Below are positions 47,501-60,776 of a DNA stretch of 64,000 nt, one piece after another; the stretch's first letter is position 1; each line of letters opens with the position of its first letter. The translations under genes and the position numbers were made by a program. The stretch is from Climacium dendroides. Its lineage: Eukaryota > Streptophyta > Bryopsida > Hypnales > Climaciaceae. The stretch covers positions 18,122,001-18,186,000 of the forward strand of contig OX467086.1 of NCBI GenBank assembly GCA_950106755.1. Reading direction: 5' to 3'. The notes under the pieces were generated by a model, which saw nothing but the letters and a program-made list of their open reading frames with translations, was not told the DNA's origin and did no database searches.

Positions 47501-48975
47501 TATTAAAATATTTTTATTTCTTATTTCTTCATTGGTTGTAGAAAAATAAAGGAATATCTTATTTGTTATGAAGTCATTAAAAGATTGAAAATAAATGAGT
47601 TCTCAATAGAAAATTGCAATGCAAATTGATCGGGAAATTGATTAGTGTATCTTGCATTATTGAAAAAGTTTGAATAGAAAATTACCAAGAGTCTATATTT
47701 ACTTTACATAGTTTGTATTTTGTTGAAATTGGCAAGCCCTATATAGAGCTAATTTTCATATACAATCTAGCAAATTTTGCAGCATATTAGTACCTAAATT
47801 GTAATAAATTTTGGACTAGTATCTAAAAAATAAATAATTTTTTTATTTTAGAAGACTATTATAAATTTTGTGAAAAAATCTGAAATAAGAAAATAAAAAA
47901 AATTCTAAGAACTTTGGAAATTGAATAATGACATTTCATATACTTCAAATTTAAAAAATTATCCCTTAAAAGGCCAAATGTTCAATCTCAAACAACAAAT
48001 AAATGTGAACATGATTGTCCCAAGTGCTCAACATCTTCATTTTGTCATCCATCCAAATATTTGTAAATTCTTGAATTAGTTCTCTTACATTTGTAATGTA
48101 TAAAATTTCACAACTTTCTTTTGCAAATGTTCAATAGTTCAAGGTATATAGCATCAAAAACTAGCCATTTTAGTTCAAAAAATGACCCTTCACAAACAAC
48201 TTCAATAAATTATTATACAAAATAAAAATCTTTAAAAAATCAGCATAATTAGAATTTCATTTTTTGAACTAAAAGAAAAAAATCTTGCAAAAATTACAAA
48301 TATTCAATCTATAATTGATTATTGAAAGAATTTTCAAACTCTATTTTTAAATTCTATTAGAAAATATTATTTTAGTTAGTTTAGTATTAGATTTAATTTC
48401 TTAAATATGATCTATAAATTACATTTTACAGCTATTATTTGAAATTCATCAATAAACTATTATTTTGTATTGTATTTTATAACATTTCTACAATTTTGGA
48501 AATCTACATTCTTCCTCATCCCTAAGGGGTTAAACTATTTCAATATATAAGTATTGAATTTGACTTAGGAATACAATATACATATCAAAGATATTTTATT
48601 GTGATATTTGAGCCATCAATATCATCTTATAGTACATTTGTGTGTAGGCTTTTGAATAGAATTGGTATTGAATTTTCTTCCTTATGTCTTTCTTTTCCCA
48701 AACTACCATAGTAAAAATTTGCATAACTATACTAACTTATCCTATTAGTTAAGAAAGAAAACTAGAGTCACCTATGAAAAATTAAATTTGCAAAATTGAT
48801 ACAATACAATAATATTTCAACTTGTACGTAATCAAAACAGTGTAACTATGGTAAAGGAATGACACATGCATGATTGGGGCAATTCAATTTACATGATCAC
48901 AAACAGATGGTGAAATTCATCGCAATGGATAGAATTTTGTTCTAGACTAAGGTAGAAGTACTTAGTTGTGATAAT
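44510..48975. other. Very AT-rich gene-free stretch
   Basis: No gene, RNA gene or terminal-repeat element can be supported. It contains the 35-bp minisatellite at 46795-46927 and many short A or T runs. Confidence 0.55.
46795..46927. repeat. 35-bp minisatellite, about 3.8 units
   Basis: The unit AAATTTCATTTACATTCTAT plus AGTGAAATTCACTAT starts at 46795, 46830, 46865 and 46900 with no visible substitutions; the last unit is incomplete. Each unit contains the palindrome ATAGTGAAATTCACTAT. Confidence 0.95.
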
Positions 48976-49189
48976 TTAACCCTTAAAGGGCGTATTGGTG
49001 ACCGTTGAAATCATTCTTTTGTTTATCATGTAAATTATTTGCTTAAAAAATTGCAAAAATACTCATTAGAAGTCAAACTAATATAGAAGATCCCTTCTTT
49101 ATATAACAAAATTTTGAGGATGAATAGTTGCACTTCCTTCTCTCTCACCCATCTAATATCAAACGTCCACCTTGATGTTTAAGGGTTAA
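48976..49189. mobile_element. Small TTAACCC-family MITE, subfamily A
   Basis: It starts TTAACCCTTAAAGGGCGT and ends TTGATGTTTAAGGGTTAA, 214 bp. Interior words GTGACCGTTGAAATCATTC and GGATGAATAGTTGCACTTC match the other copies. Confidence 0.8.
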
Positions 49190-51149
49190 GCATTTCAACC
49201 TATAGGATATAGAAAATTCATTGAGAAATTGACTTCAATATGTGCAAATATAAGGACGAGGAAGAATACACCAAAAAAAATGATTTTTTTCTCCCAAAAA
49301 TGAATATTTTATTCAATATAAATGTGAAATTTTCAAGTTGGACTCATCCTAGTTTTAAAGACTCATGTGTTATGGTTAGCTTTAGCACTTCTCCCTAAAC
49401 AACAAAAGAAGAGAGCAATGTTCCTAAAATACATATATTGTAATTTGTAGTATTGCTACTATTGTGTCAGACATGCGGGTTTTGGGACAAACTTGAGGTG
49501 CAATGTTAGAAACCACTTTATAAATTTCCTGGAAAATGATGAAATTTTGCATAAATTATTTTTTTGACTGGTAAAAGCCAACTTGCAACATCTTAAGACT
49601 TTTAGTATGTAAACGGGGCTATTTGTCATTAGTGAGGTGGACAATTGCTAAGTTATTTATTTTGGTAAGAATTTGGTGATTTGGTAACATGTTGAATTGC
49701 TTGTGAAATAGTGTTTCCTTGATTTTGTGATGTGCAAATAAAACTATTGTGCTTTCAAGTGTGCTATTGTTCTATATTTTATAAAGGAAATGGCCAAAAT
49801 GAAAGAACAACTTGATAGAAGTAAACAAAAACCAATTGTGCAATAACATTTCACACATTCAAGCAAAAAAATCCTAAATATGCACTTGAAAAGAACATTT
49901 ACAAGCCAAAATAAGCCAAATCGGCATATAAGAGACTCCAAATTTGAAAACATAAATTCAAAACATTGATAAGGGATTTGAATCCTCCTTGATACGAGAG
50001 CAAGTTTGCCCTATTGCAGTGTCAATGATTTGCACATACATAACAAACAAACAACATTAAGACCACAAGTTAATGTGTAAAAAAACATGTTATAGGGCAA
50101 CTCAAAGTTAAAGATGCTTGTTGCCTTGCACTCCTCACACAAGTGTGCATCACCAAACACATCTAAGCCATGTGAACTTTAATGTCAAAGAAACACAAAA
50201 TTCTTGAGTTCAAAAGTCAGCCCAATCTCATAAAAACTAAGGATTGTGGAAAGGGGAAGATATTGTTAAAGCAAGTAGTCATCAAACTTTTCCATGGTGT
50301 CCAATTTCTGCAAGCTTAAAGTATTCCCATATAAGCTTCTTTAAGTACTACGATTGAGACAAATTTCACCGAAGTAAAATCACTATATTGACATTAGAGG
50401 TTGATGCGCATTTGGCATTACAATTTGCCTTCATCGTTACTTTAAATAATCCTTGTTGGTTGTCAAGATTTGAACCATAAAGCATCTCTAGGGTTGTATA
50501 GCTCACCCTTCCTTCTTGCAATGCCTTCCCTACATTCAAAACTTTGGCATAAGAATAAATGTTTTTAAGAATTCCTAAATGGTGTCCAAAGCTTTCTTCC
50601 ACCCTAGACTACTTTTAGTACTGATCAATGGTAAATGATTCCAAACACATCAAGTAACTCATGTTGCGGGAAGTGCCTACTAAGCTCATCCAAAAGGGAT
50701 TGGGCAATCTTTGTCCAACTAGAAGTACTACAATTAGTGAACACAAGTAGTTTTAACCAAATGAGCTCAATAATAAGAGATGATTAAATGATTGAATAAG
50801 ATCGATACCGCAAACTAGATTGCTACCACAAACCAAATCGATACCCAAATTAGTACCCAGATCAATATTGAACAAGATTGTTACTATAAACCACATCGGT
50901 ATTGCAAAATTAGATTGGTATCCAGATTGATAACCATGACACATAGAAAAGCAAATAAGTTGGTCTTGATACTTAAAAAAAAACTTTCTTGCATGTTGCA
51001 AGATCAACACATGGCCATTAGTCATTATAGCAAATGACCACAGTAAAAATGACCAAAGAAATATTTGGAGTAGAAAAAAATTGGAGTAAGAAAAAAAATT
51101 GAAAATGAAATAAAAAATGCAAAATAGAAAAATTCAAGGTTGAATCCAT
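49190..51149. other. Gene-free stretch with a short degenerate repeat
   Basis: No gene is established. Around 50800-50935 a loose direct repeat based on CC(A)CAAACCA.AT.GATACC occurs about five times. A minus-strand frame at 50366-50602 (GKALQEGRVSYTTLEML) may be a distal fragment of the neighbouring transposase pseudogene or unrelated. Confidence 0.4.
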
Positions 51150-52670
51150 GTACTAGCAAATTGCCGCTATATGTTTGACTACATGTTCAAAAAATCCTCC
51201 TCCATCACAAATTTTTAATTCCGCATGAGCTTGTAGTGGCATTGAAGAAACATATTTGTGCATCTGAAGTTGAAGAGCAAATAGGAAGTAATGGCATCTC
51301 CCGCTACTCTAAAGGCAATTCAGAACAAGACAAAGAAATGAACTCTTGATGTTACTTGAACTTTGGAGTTGCAAATGCTATAGACTCATCTACGAACATT
51401 CTAGGGAAGTCGGCTTGACAAAGCTTCATAGATTGCAAGAAGTCATACATAAACACGTCACGGGCTTGTGAGAATTTGATAAGGTAGTAGACGACATTCA
51501 ACATTGGAATAAAGCACGCAAGGGATTAGGAAAACCTCAACATCTACCAAATAATCAAAGTTAGTGGCCATAGTAGCATTGGTTTTGGTCGACATGTGAA
51601 GGTCCATTTTAACCAAGAGTATTTTGTACTCGGCCATGATGCACTAGGCTGGGCTTTGCATTGAGATCCACTGAGTCTTGATGTTCCTCACCATCTTCTT
51701 ACCTTTAGTTTCCACGAGATCAACTAGCTTTTGTAACTTAGTGTGTCACCTATGGTTGCTATAGAAATAGGAATATAGAGACTGACAAAGAGCCTCAAAT
51801 CGAGAGCCCATGGGATGATTTGAGAGAGTTTCAACTACAAGATTGATATGGTGACTTGTACAATTGGCTCCCAAATAAAATGGAGCTCATTTCTCACAAA
51901 TTTGGGTAGAAACCCTAGTTTTGGGTCCTTGAAACGTGCTTACACCATTTGCCCCAAAAGATACAAGCTTACTAACGATTCATGAGGTAGACCTTCTTTG
52001 CCAAGTAATGCATGCATGATCACATTTGTTAAATGATCTGCAATACTATAGTTAGATATACATGAAAGATGCAAAAGGTGTGGGACTTGTTCCCAGGAAT
52101 CCATAGTATAGACATGAACTCCAATCCACGATGTGTTATCCAACGTAATCACCTTATTAGCGCTAATAGACAGAAATTGAGTAGATTGCACCACAACCTT
52201 CAAAGTAGACATGACAATACTATGAAGGTATTTACTCATTTTCCACCCAATGTTTTGGACTAGTGTTTTCTAAGAACCTTCTTAACCTTAAGGTGCCTAA
52301 GTAAATACTACTCTTGTGCATAATTGCACATAGGCTACTTTGAACTAAGAACTTGAAATAAGGTAGAGAATTGTACTTTCTTCTTGGTGGCTTTACCTTC
52401 CAAGCTAGCTACGAGTTGGTCAGTCATAGTACCAGCAAGTCATTGCCTTGTTCAAACCTTGTTGAATTAAAGGTGCTTATAGTTGTGCTTGACATAGATG
52501 TTACCTTTTTTCAAATGTAGAAAAGATTTGTCATTGTACTTGCAAGAGCATTTTCCCTTGTGTTTCTCGAGGTTGTCACTTTTGGACACCATGGTCTTCT
52601 TCCAACCACTCACACTACTGCATGTCTTGTACATGACGCTAGTGAGATTCCCAATAGCATTGAACTTCAC
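51150..52670 (-). pseudogene. hAT-type transposase (DUF4371/ZNF862-like), decayed
   Basis: The minus-strand translation, crossing stops and frame changes, follows the hAT-derived proteins carrying DUF4371. In order there is an N-terminal zinc-finger-like stretch with KSDNLEKHKGKCSC (~52600) and FLSISANKVITLDNTSWIGV (~52150). The target-binding region then continues to LTNVIMHALLGKEGLPHESL (~51990), FQGPKTRVSTQICEK (~51900) and TSHHINLVVETLSNHPMGS (~51820). WISMQSP followed by MAEYKILLVKMDLHMSTKTN lies near 51640-51590, and TNFDYLVDVEVFLIPCVLYS near 51540. At least four in-frame stops make it inactive. Such elements use RNase-H-like cut-and-paste chemistry and leave 8-bp duplications. I could not define its terminal repeats. 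Confidence 0.75.
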
Positions 52671-54099
52671 TTCAACCCAAATAAAGTGAAAAGCTTAGAC
52701 TTCTTGCCACCTCCTCATCACGATGGTGGGGCAAAATTTTTGTCGTTTGCATGCCTTTTGAAGTAGCGCATTACTTCTCATCATTGATTTCAGGTGATCT
52801 CATCACTCATTACGGATCCGGTTGTTCCACCAATATCACTATCACCTGCAAGAATAATGAAGAGTATGGCAAAGGTCTAGATAAAGAGTCTGACAAATGA
52901 GTCTCCAATACACACATCACTTTAGCAGTAGGCACCAGGAGGTATTTTCCCAAACTATGTGTGTTACGTGAAGAATTAAACATTTGAATGCGGAAGTTGT
53001 CCAATAATTTAAACTTCGGCACCATTACTGATCTACAGCCCTATACCTGCACAATATAATTCCAAAAGTAGAAACAAAACATGAATACAAGAAAGAACAA
53101 TAGAACACAAAGTTCACCATGCTAAACTATAGTAGGAACACAACGATGAAGTACAAAATGGAATTTGCGACATGGAAAGTAAAGCAATGAACTTCATGAG
53201 ATGCAAGTGATGTTGTCTTCAGCAAGTGTACATTACAATTTGTTAAACTCGCTTAAAACATGTGAGCAATTTCACACCGGGCCCCTTTGAAGTGAACACC
53301 CACCTTCCAAATTTGGCATGAAGCATGTCCAACCGCCCACATCTCCATACTAGGAATTTCAAATCTGCATTCAAACCAAGTAGCTTCCATTTTCCAATTG
53401 GAGTGAATGCATAGAAGACAATTTGTTGAAATGTCTCCCAAATTTTCACATCAGGTAGGAATTAGCGTTGCTGCCAAAGTGCCGATTTCACAAAAATGGC
53501 AGTACACATTGAAAGCCCATGAAGCACAATGAATCACGGAATAACTCTTCCATTCAAAACTCAATCACTGCGCCAATGTACATGAATCAAGAAGTAAATG
53601 CAACAAGGAAACTAATGCATTGCTCTTGCTAATCCTACAAGTGACAAGGAGTAGGAGGATGCTAAATCTTGATTGTAGGTGGATGATGGATGCCATGATG
53701 GCTACAACATCGATGGTTGCAATGGAGTTGCCCAGCTCTCATCTAACAATGCAGGTAAAAAGTTGTCTAATCCTCAATATAAAAGGCAAGGGATGAATGC
53801 TACATGCTCTGTTGACATATAGACGATTTTGCATCCAACTACTGACGATGGGTGTGGAAATGCTCAAATCTGCATATTTTTCTTGATTTTCACAATGTAC
53901 ATTTGGCACAACCAAAATCTAGGTAGAACCCAAACAAAATTTTGCCACTTTAAGGAACACTGGAAAAGAGATGAATGAACGAGTAAAGGTAGAAATAGAG
54001 AATCTTTTTCAGTGAACAATGCATGCAACTATTGTGCACAATAGGCCTCCCAGAGGACTGTCCAGAATAGGTACTACTGCCTTACCGGTGGTCTACCAG
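52671..54099. other. Flank of the transposase pseudogene, unassigned
   Basis: The composition is close to that of the pseudogene, so it may be more of the same element. Minus-strand frames at 53243-53449 and 52810-53025 show no family motif. No independent gene is supported. Confidence 0.35.
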
Positions 54100-55135
54100 T
54101 CAGAAAACCGCCCATGCGCATACGTGGCGACGGAGCCACCACGTGGATCGTAAATACAGCGGAGTTGGACAAATATGGCTGGGTCCTCGACGCTTGACGG
54201 CGACCGACGGCGCAGCGTTTCTCCCTCTCCCCCGACGACGAAGCTCGCAAGCAAAAGCTTGATCAGCGTCTTCGCAATCCGGCATTCCTCCTTTCGTATT
54301 CAGCCGCTTGACAGCCACCACTACAGCACTCATCCGATTGCTGTAGCTCCGTTCTGCAGATCGTTTGTTCGCAGTCGCGTGTTCTGTTATTAGTGCGCGG
54401 CGTAATTTTCTCTTTTCGCTGACAAATTCTGGTACTCACTCAAGTGCTCTGACCTAGGGTATGACCTGGCCTGGCCTATATGTTTCGTAGTCATCTTTTG
54501 CTGGCGTCTGTTGACACTTTGGAGCGTAACTTCCTGTGGATCAACCGTTCCATGCTGCCCCGCCTCATTTGAAGGGACATTTGAGTTTGATTAGGTCGCC
54601 GTCGGAGTTGATTGAGCTCTGGACCACTGGTGGTCTGAGTTACTGTGGTTGTCCGTGTTTCCCGAAATGGTTGTGTAGCGCACGTTTGTGTAGCTTGCGA
54701 TTTCGGTTTGTGTCCTGGTAGAGAAAGCTGCCGACTGCGTGTGTTGGTGGAGGAAGCGTACGATGCAAGGTGCTTCGGAGTAGTCCTGCTATGAGCGTTT
54801 AGAGTGGGAACGTTATTAGGCAGGAGTGTACAGGTTCTGCTCATTCGTCAGTTTCTGGAGGTTTTCGTCATTCTGTGGTGTTTTCGTTTGCACTTTCTGA
54901 TCAACTTCGTTAGGGCAAATTGGCTACATCCAAAAAATTTGTCGACATTTTCGTTGGAGGAACATGGAAGGACGTCTGTAATTCAAGCGTTTAGTATTTA
55001 CTTGGAGGTTTACTTTAGAAAGGACTCAATTTACTCGTCTTTCATACCTATCTTCTTCGCTGTTCGCCAAGTTAGTTATTCAGCTTTTCTCCTTTGCGAG
55101 TGCTGTGATTCTCCTGCTTTGAACTGTAGGAGAAT
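54100..55135 (+). promoter_or_regulatory. Promoter and 5' leader of the MATE gene
   Basis: Composition becomes GC-richer from about 54100, and several frames are open on both strands without motifs. The acceptor-like CTTTGAACTGTAG ends at 55129, seven bases before the start codon, suggesting a leader intron whose donor I could not fix. A transcription start near 54150-54400 is likely. Confidence 0.4.
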
Positions 55136-58100
55136 ATGGCAATGGGACTTGGCACGATGCAGCTCCTGCCAATTGGAAGGAAACAGGTGCTTGCGACTAT
55201 ACCGTATGAAAGGTCTGTTGTGCGCAGAAGCAGAGGATTTGGATGTAGAATTGCGAACAGTGAGTCTTTACAGCACTCTCAGCAACGGCAGCATTCTGTG
55301 GTAGCTACATCGAATTTCCTTGGAAAATTTTCTCACTCTCGGAGTAGGAGAAGCGGGGTAGTTTTGTGCTCGGAATCGAATGTAGATAGTGTATCGGAGC
55401 CGACTCATGACCTGGTTGATGCAACGACTTCTACGTCACCACCGGCCTCAGTCGTGAATTCTTTCACCGAGGCAGGTATTGAAGTTGTGAGGTCCATCGA
55501 AGAAGCTGAGAATGAGGTACTCAAAGCCGTGTCTGCGCAAGGGGAGAGCTTTGGAAAGGAAGTTTCAGAAACTCCCATCATACCTGTGCTGGATGTATTA
55601 TCGGCGGAGGAGTATATGCTGAATGGACAAACTGAACTGCCAATTGTAGGAGAGCAACCCTCTTCAGCAGTGGCAGCGTCTCTTCTTGTATCTGAAGTTG
55701 CTAATGTCTTGAAGACTCTGGAGAGAGATGGCAACGAGTTCGAGGAGAGTGATATGGCGAATATGGATGAAGAGGAGCTAATGCATGACAAATTGCTGCA
55801 AGGAATCGAGCAAATCACTTCATCAGTTGAACCTAATCTTATGGCGCCAGAAATAGTTGAGTCCTTGCTACACGCAAACGCACACACAAGTGATGATTCA
55901 TTATTACCGGAAGAAAACGAAATGGAGCATGGCCCGGCATCACTCGTAGAATCAAAAAACATATTTGAGCAACTGCGAGAAATTGTTGTATTTGCAGGTC
56001 CAGCACTTGGCATTTGGCTGTCTGGCCCTATCATGAGCTTGATTGACACTTCTGTGATCGGGAACAGCAGCTCGTTGGAACTCGCTGCCCTCGGTAAGTG
56101 TTCAAGCTTGAGAGTGACTTCGTACCAGTTCCTTTTCGCAAAGCAGTGAGATGCATTGTTTGGTGAAGGGTTCTCCAACTTATTTCCGTATTATGATCAA
56201 TAATGGCTTTTAATTGGCGCATTGTGATACAGGGCCTGGAACAGTCTTATGCGATCAATTCTGCTACATTTTCATGTTCTTGTCTGTGGCCACTTCCAAT
56301 CTGGTTGCCACTGCTCTTGCTCAGAAGGTGACTAGCCCTGCGGATTCTTTGAGGCATCATTGAGCTTCCTTTTAGTGTGTGATAAATTTTGTGAGTGATA
56401 ATTAAGGAATAGCTTTTATCGAAATCAGTCGTGGGTTTTCATGCAACGTTCGAAATGGGCATTTATTCTTTTCCATTACAGGGGAGTCAACGTGGTGCTC
56501 TAAGGGTTAGTCTCTCTGAGAAACGAGGCCAATGGGACTCCTTACAGGGTTTTAAGCAACTGGTACAGGCTTTTAAGTGTTTTTTAACGTGATGTGGACT
56601 CGCCTTACATTTTTGGATTGTCCACATTTGCTTATCTTTTGCAGAATAGAGAAGAGGCAGCAGGCCATCTTTCAAGACTGCTATTTGTTTCTTTGGCATG
56701 TGGGATGGGCATGTTTTTCTTCTCCTGGTTCGGGGCTACTCCTTTGATGACAGGTACGGAGCCTCTTAGATTGCGCATTCCAGTAGCAACCCTTTTACGT
56801 CGAATCAGTTTTTCTGAATTTGGAATTTCCGAATAAGAACAAGCTCATTCAACTCTTACGTTTCTGTATATCTTAGGCGCTTCGAATAACGATGCCCTCG
56901 CAATGCCTCAGTTTTGATTCCCATTATCTGCACGTCATTGTTAATCATACTTCAGCTTTGCTTGGACTACTTGATTCTACTTATGGTACCATTTGATTGA
57001 CTGGTTTATACAATTTATAGTATCGAATTCTTGTCTGGTTCAAGAACCTGCACTGCATGAATATATTGAAGTTGTGTTAGGAGGCCAGAATTTTCTGGAA
57101 AAGTTGGTACTAGTCCGTGCGCCATTATTTTCTCTCATTTGTTTCTGATGATCTGAACAATGTCTGATGCCTGCCATTCTGTGATTTTACAGCTTTTGTG
57201 GGAACTAAGAACGCAGCTCTGGTTCCTGCTGCACTACCTTACGTTCAGGTGAGAATGCATATATTCGTTGTTACTGGGTGATGTCAAGACACGAACATAA
57301 CCCTTGATTGCCAATCTATGTGTTCCGGAGTGAATTGAATCTGCCCTCTCTCTTCTTGGGTTACTTTGATTGATTAGGTTGAATAAATGTAAACAAGTCA
57401 ACTGTTTTTTCACGTACTACTGGTTAATGAACCGATGACATCAGACATTGTGAACCACAGCAGTAACTACTGTAGGTGTCATTGATTCCGTATTATTGTG
57501 CACCCCAGTACTAACGTCCAATCAATGCACGGCAGCCACAAGCTGTGCATTCTTAGTAATTGTGATTCGATAGAAGTTTGTACCCGCAAAGCATCTGGGT
57601 TTCCTGTGTAGTTACCATGTGTACTGAGTGCGTTTACTTCACAGATTGCTACCTTTTTAGTGTGAGAACGCAGATCCTCAGAGAGCGTGCCTTCGATCTT
57701 GTTAGATATCAAATGCTATTTTGTCTGACAGTTTTTCGGGAATGCAGATCAGGGCCTTCGCGTGGCCAGCTGTACTGGTTGGCATGGTTGCACAGAGTGC
57801 AAGGTAATAAGACGTTCGATAAAGCATTTTCTAGTCAGAATTGCGTGTTTATCAGATTACAGTAAGCAGTTTGTATGTTCATTGGACAGTATGTTTGCAC
57901 GAAACTGTATATTGGACTGAATTGAGTTAAACTAATATCTGAGTCTGGTTAATGAACTGCGTTAAAGCGATGGTAAGACTTATATAGCTAATCCAGGACA
58001 TTTTCGCCTTTCAACTTGTTCTGAGATACTTGAAAATATTGTCTACTTGACAGGAACTTTCAGCCTGTGAATAAATCGAGATAAAGAATGATCTTTGTCA

Positions 58101-60776
58101 TGCAAGTGACATGATAGCCGTTGTCGTAGAATATCTTTCATGACCAATTGTTATAGCTGATAAATTTGGATGTGTTGATCACGCAGCCTTGGAATGCAGG
58201 ATTCATGGGCTCCACTGAAAGTGCTAGCAATCGCAAGCTCTGTGAATCTCGTTGGGGACATCTTCTTGTGCAGCGTACTTGGGTATGGTATAGCAGGAGC
58301 AGCATGGGCAACAATGGCTTCACAGGTTGGCTTGATCTATCCTATGTGAAGAATGCCCAACGACATTTTTCTTGATATTAAATTGGTTAATTCTTGATTT
58401 TACCTTTTGAAGGGCCCTGTCTATTTGCAGTCTCTTCAATTTTGTGATAGCCACATGTGAAGGGTGTAGGAGGATTTGTCTAGGAATTTTGTAGTTAATA
58501 GGTGCATGATGGGCCGTGGATTCTTTATGAATTTCAACATTGCATGTGAATTCTGTTTTTGTTGCAGTACGTGGGAGTGATTCTGATGTTGAAGTCCTTG
58601 AACGACAAGGGTTACAATCCTCTAGCAATTTCCTTACCTTCCTTGAAGGAATTGACGATTATGGTTAATTTGGCTGCACCGGTTCTGCTCACCATGTTGT
58701 CCAAGGTAACAGGTTGAACATACTTGTTTTGGATCACTTCCGGTCCCCTTCATTACCCTGTTGGGATTCTTGTTAATTCAGAAGGCTTTGCTATGCTTTG
58801 GAGGCTCTATTTATCATAGTTTTATTTGCCGTAATTTTGCTGAATACTAGGAACTCCTACCAACCTATTGAACTTTGGCATTTGAGCAGGTTTGCTTCTA
58901 TACGTTAATCACTTATTTGGCGACGTCTTTGGGAGCAGTAACCCTTGCTGCACATCAGGTATGACTACAATACGCCTTGTACATAGAACACTATTCGTGA
59001 AGTTTTGTCGAACCCTAGTGGGCTTATAAAACTGTCACTTCAAGAGTGAACATATGTACTAATCAAGCCGCTTAGCACACTTGTTGAAAGATGAGTGGCA
59101 TACCTCTGTTTCACTCTTTTTGTGAAATGCATGCGGTTTGATTTCAGGTGATGATTGGGGTTTATTCCCTTTGTACTGTATGGGGAGAGCCGCTTGCTCA
59201 GACCGCCCAGTCTTTCATGCCTGAACTCATCTGTGGTGTCGACCGTAACTTGCAGAAGGTAACTATGACAATTATTGTGTTATTTTGTGTATTTCGTCTT
59301 TGATCTTTATTCGTCAGAGAGTAGAGTGATTAATTGATTTCTTTTCTGAGGTTTTGGTTATGATGTTGGTGATCTTGCAGGCAAGGGACTTGCTCAAGTC
59401 CTTGATGATGATTGGAATTGTTGTCGGTTTTACGTTAGGATGCTGCGCTATATCAGTGCCCTGGTTGTTTCCTCAAGTTTTTACAAGAGATCTTGCTATT
59501 GTCGCTCAGGTACGTGCTGACGGAGATATGGTGATTTCTACAAGCTGTCATGTACTCATGTTCATACGCTCCTTGACACTCTGACAGTATTAAAATGGCT
59601 TCAATTGTCAAGCATGGTCACTTTGTCTGTATCATCATGCTGTTGACTATGAAGCTCTCTGAAACGCAGTTGATCAGGAATTTTTGATTGAGTGGCTGAC
59701 TTAGTCCTCTTCATTAAATATTTTGCAGATGCGTTCAGTGTCTGTGCCCTTTCTTTTCAGCCTGATGATAACTCCACCGACACTTAGTCTGGAGGGCACT
59801 TTATTGGTAAATATTCTGCCCCTCAGTGTGTTCGTCAATATCTGATGCATGTCGGCAGGAGTTTAACATAGTGATCATTCTTAGTTAACCGCTTCTTTGA
59901 AGTTGTGTTAAGCTTTAGGTTTTCTAGTGAGGGAGAAATACTGTTGCTTCAAACGAGTTCTATCAGTTTGGTGTGGCGCTGAATACAACTAGTTGGCACT
60001 CTTGAAAAAGATTTCGCGTTTCAATATATCTATGTGCCACCATCCTTTTTGGTGAGTATCTACTACTGACGAATAACCGTAAATGTTGTGCAGGCTGGTA
60101 GGGATATGAAGTTCCTGGGATTTAGCATGGCTACATGTTTCATTGGTGGTAGTATGATGTTGGTGGTACGGGCCTTGACCTGAAGCCAAGTCCCATTTAC
60201 ATATTTCAAATTCTCTCTGTTGTTGAATGAGTGCTTGCTTATTAAGTGTCATGAAGCGCAAAAACCTGTTGGTTAGCAACTCATGAGTCATGTGTCATGC
60301 AAACTGCAGGCAATGCACAGGCTTGGTCTCGGCTTACAAGGAAGCTGGTGGACTCTTGCTGCTTTCCAATGGGTAAGATCACATCCACCGCAAGTATTCT
60401 CAAAAGTCGTTTATACAAGAGTCATTTATACTTGTTGCCGACTCAGTTACAGTATTTTGAGAGTTGAATTGTTTTCATCCACAATCTTTCTCAATATGTG
60501 AGTAATGAAATTATTAACCGACATTACTTTCGATGTGAGGGCTTGGGAAAGAATTAACGGACACTGCTCATGGCGAGTGTTATATTATCGATCCCAGCAA
60601 TTTGTCATTCTTCTGAATATGAAAGAATTATAAAAAGTTCCTAATTGGATGTTATTTGTTTTCCTTGTTGGTAGTGTCGTTTCTTCCAGGCCTTCTCCCG
60701 TTTGCATTCATCCCGAAGCGTTTTGGCTGATCCTGTCTTGTCACACGAGGGAGGTTCACTACTAAAAACTGCGTAA
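55136..60776 (+). CDS. Plastid MATE transporter, DETOXIFICATION 46 / EDS5-like, 724 aa, 14 coding exons
   Basis: Coding exons are 55136-56093, 56233-56327, 56645-56753, 57193-57248, 57748-57803, 58187-58325, 58568-58705, 58890-58958, 59148-59258, 59381-59509, 59729-59806, 60094-60165, 60310-60372 and 60675-60776. They sum to 2175 nt with consistent phases and GT-AG introns. The first ~80 residues are a plastid-like transit region, 81-270 an acidic linker, and membrane helices start near residue 283. Family motifs are [66 protein letters not shown] and SLEGTLLAGRD. They match the plant DTX46/DTX47 group, whose Arabidopsis member EDS5 exports isochorismate from plastids for salicylate synthesis. 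The substrate here is unknown. The N-terminal region is longer than in Arabidopsis relatives. The C-terminus ends LLKTA. Confidence 0.95.

Noticed and set aside
55405..56178. 257-codon minus-strand open frame
   Set aside because: It is antisense to MATE exon 1, has no family motif, and arises from the codon bias of the Glu/Ser-rich linker.
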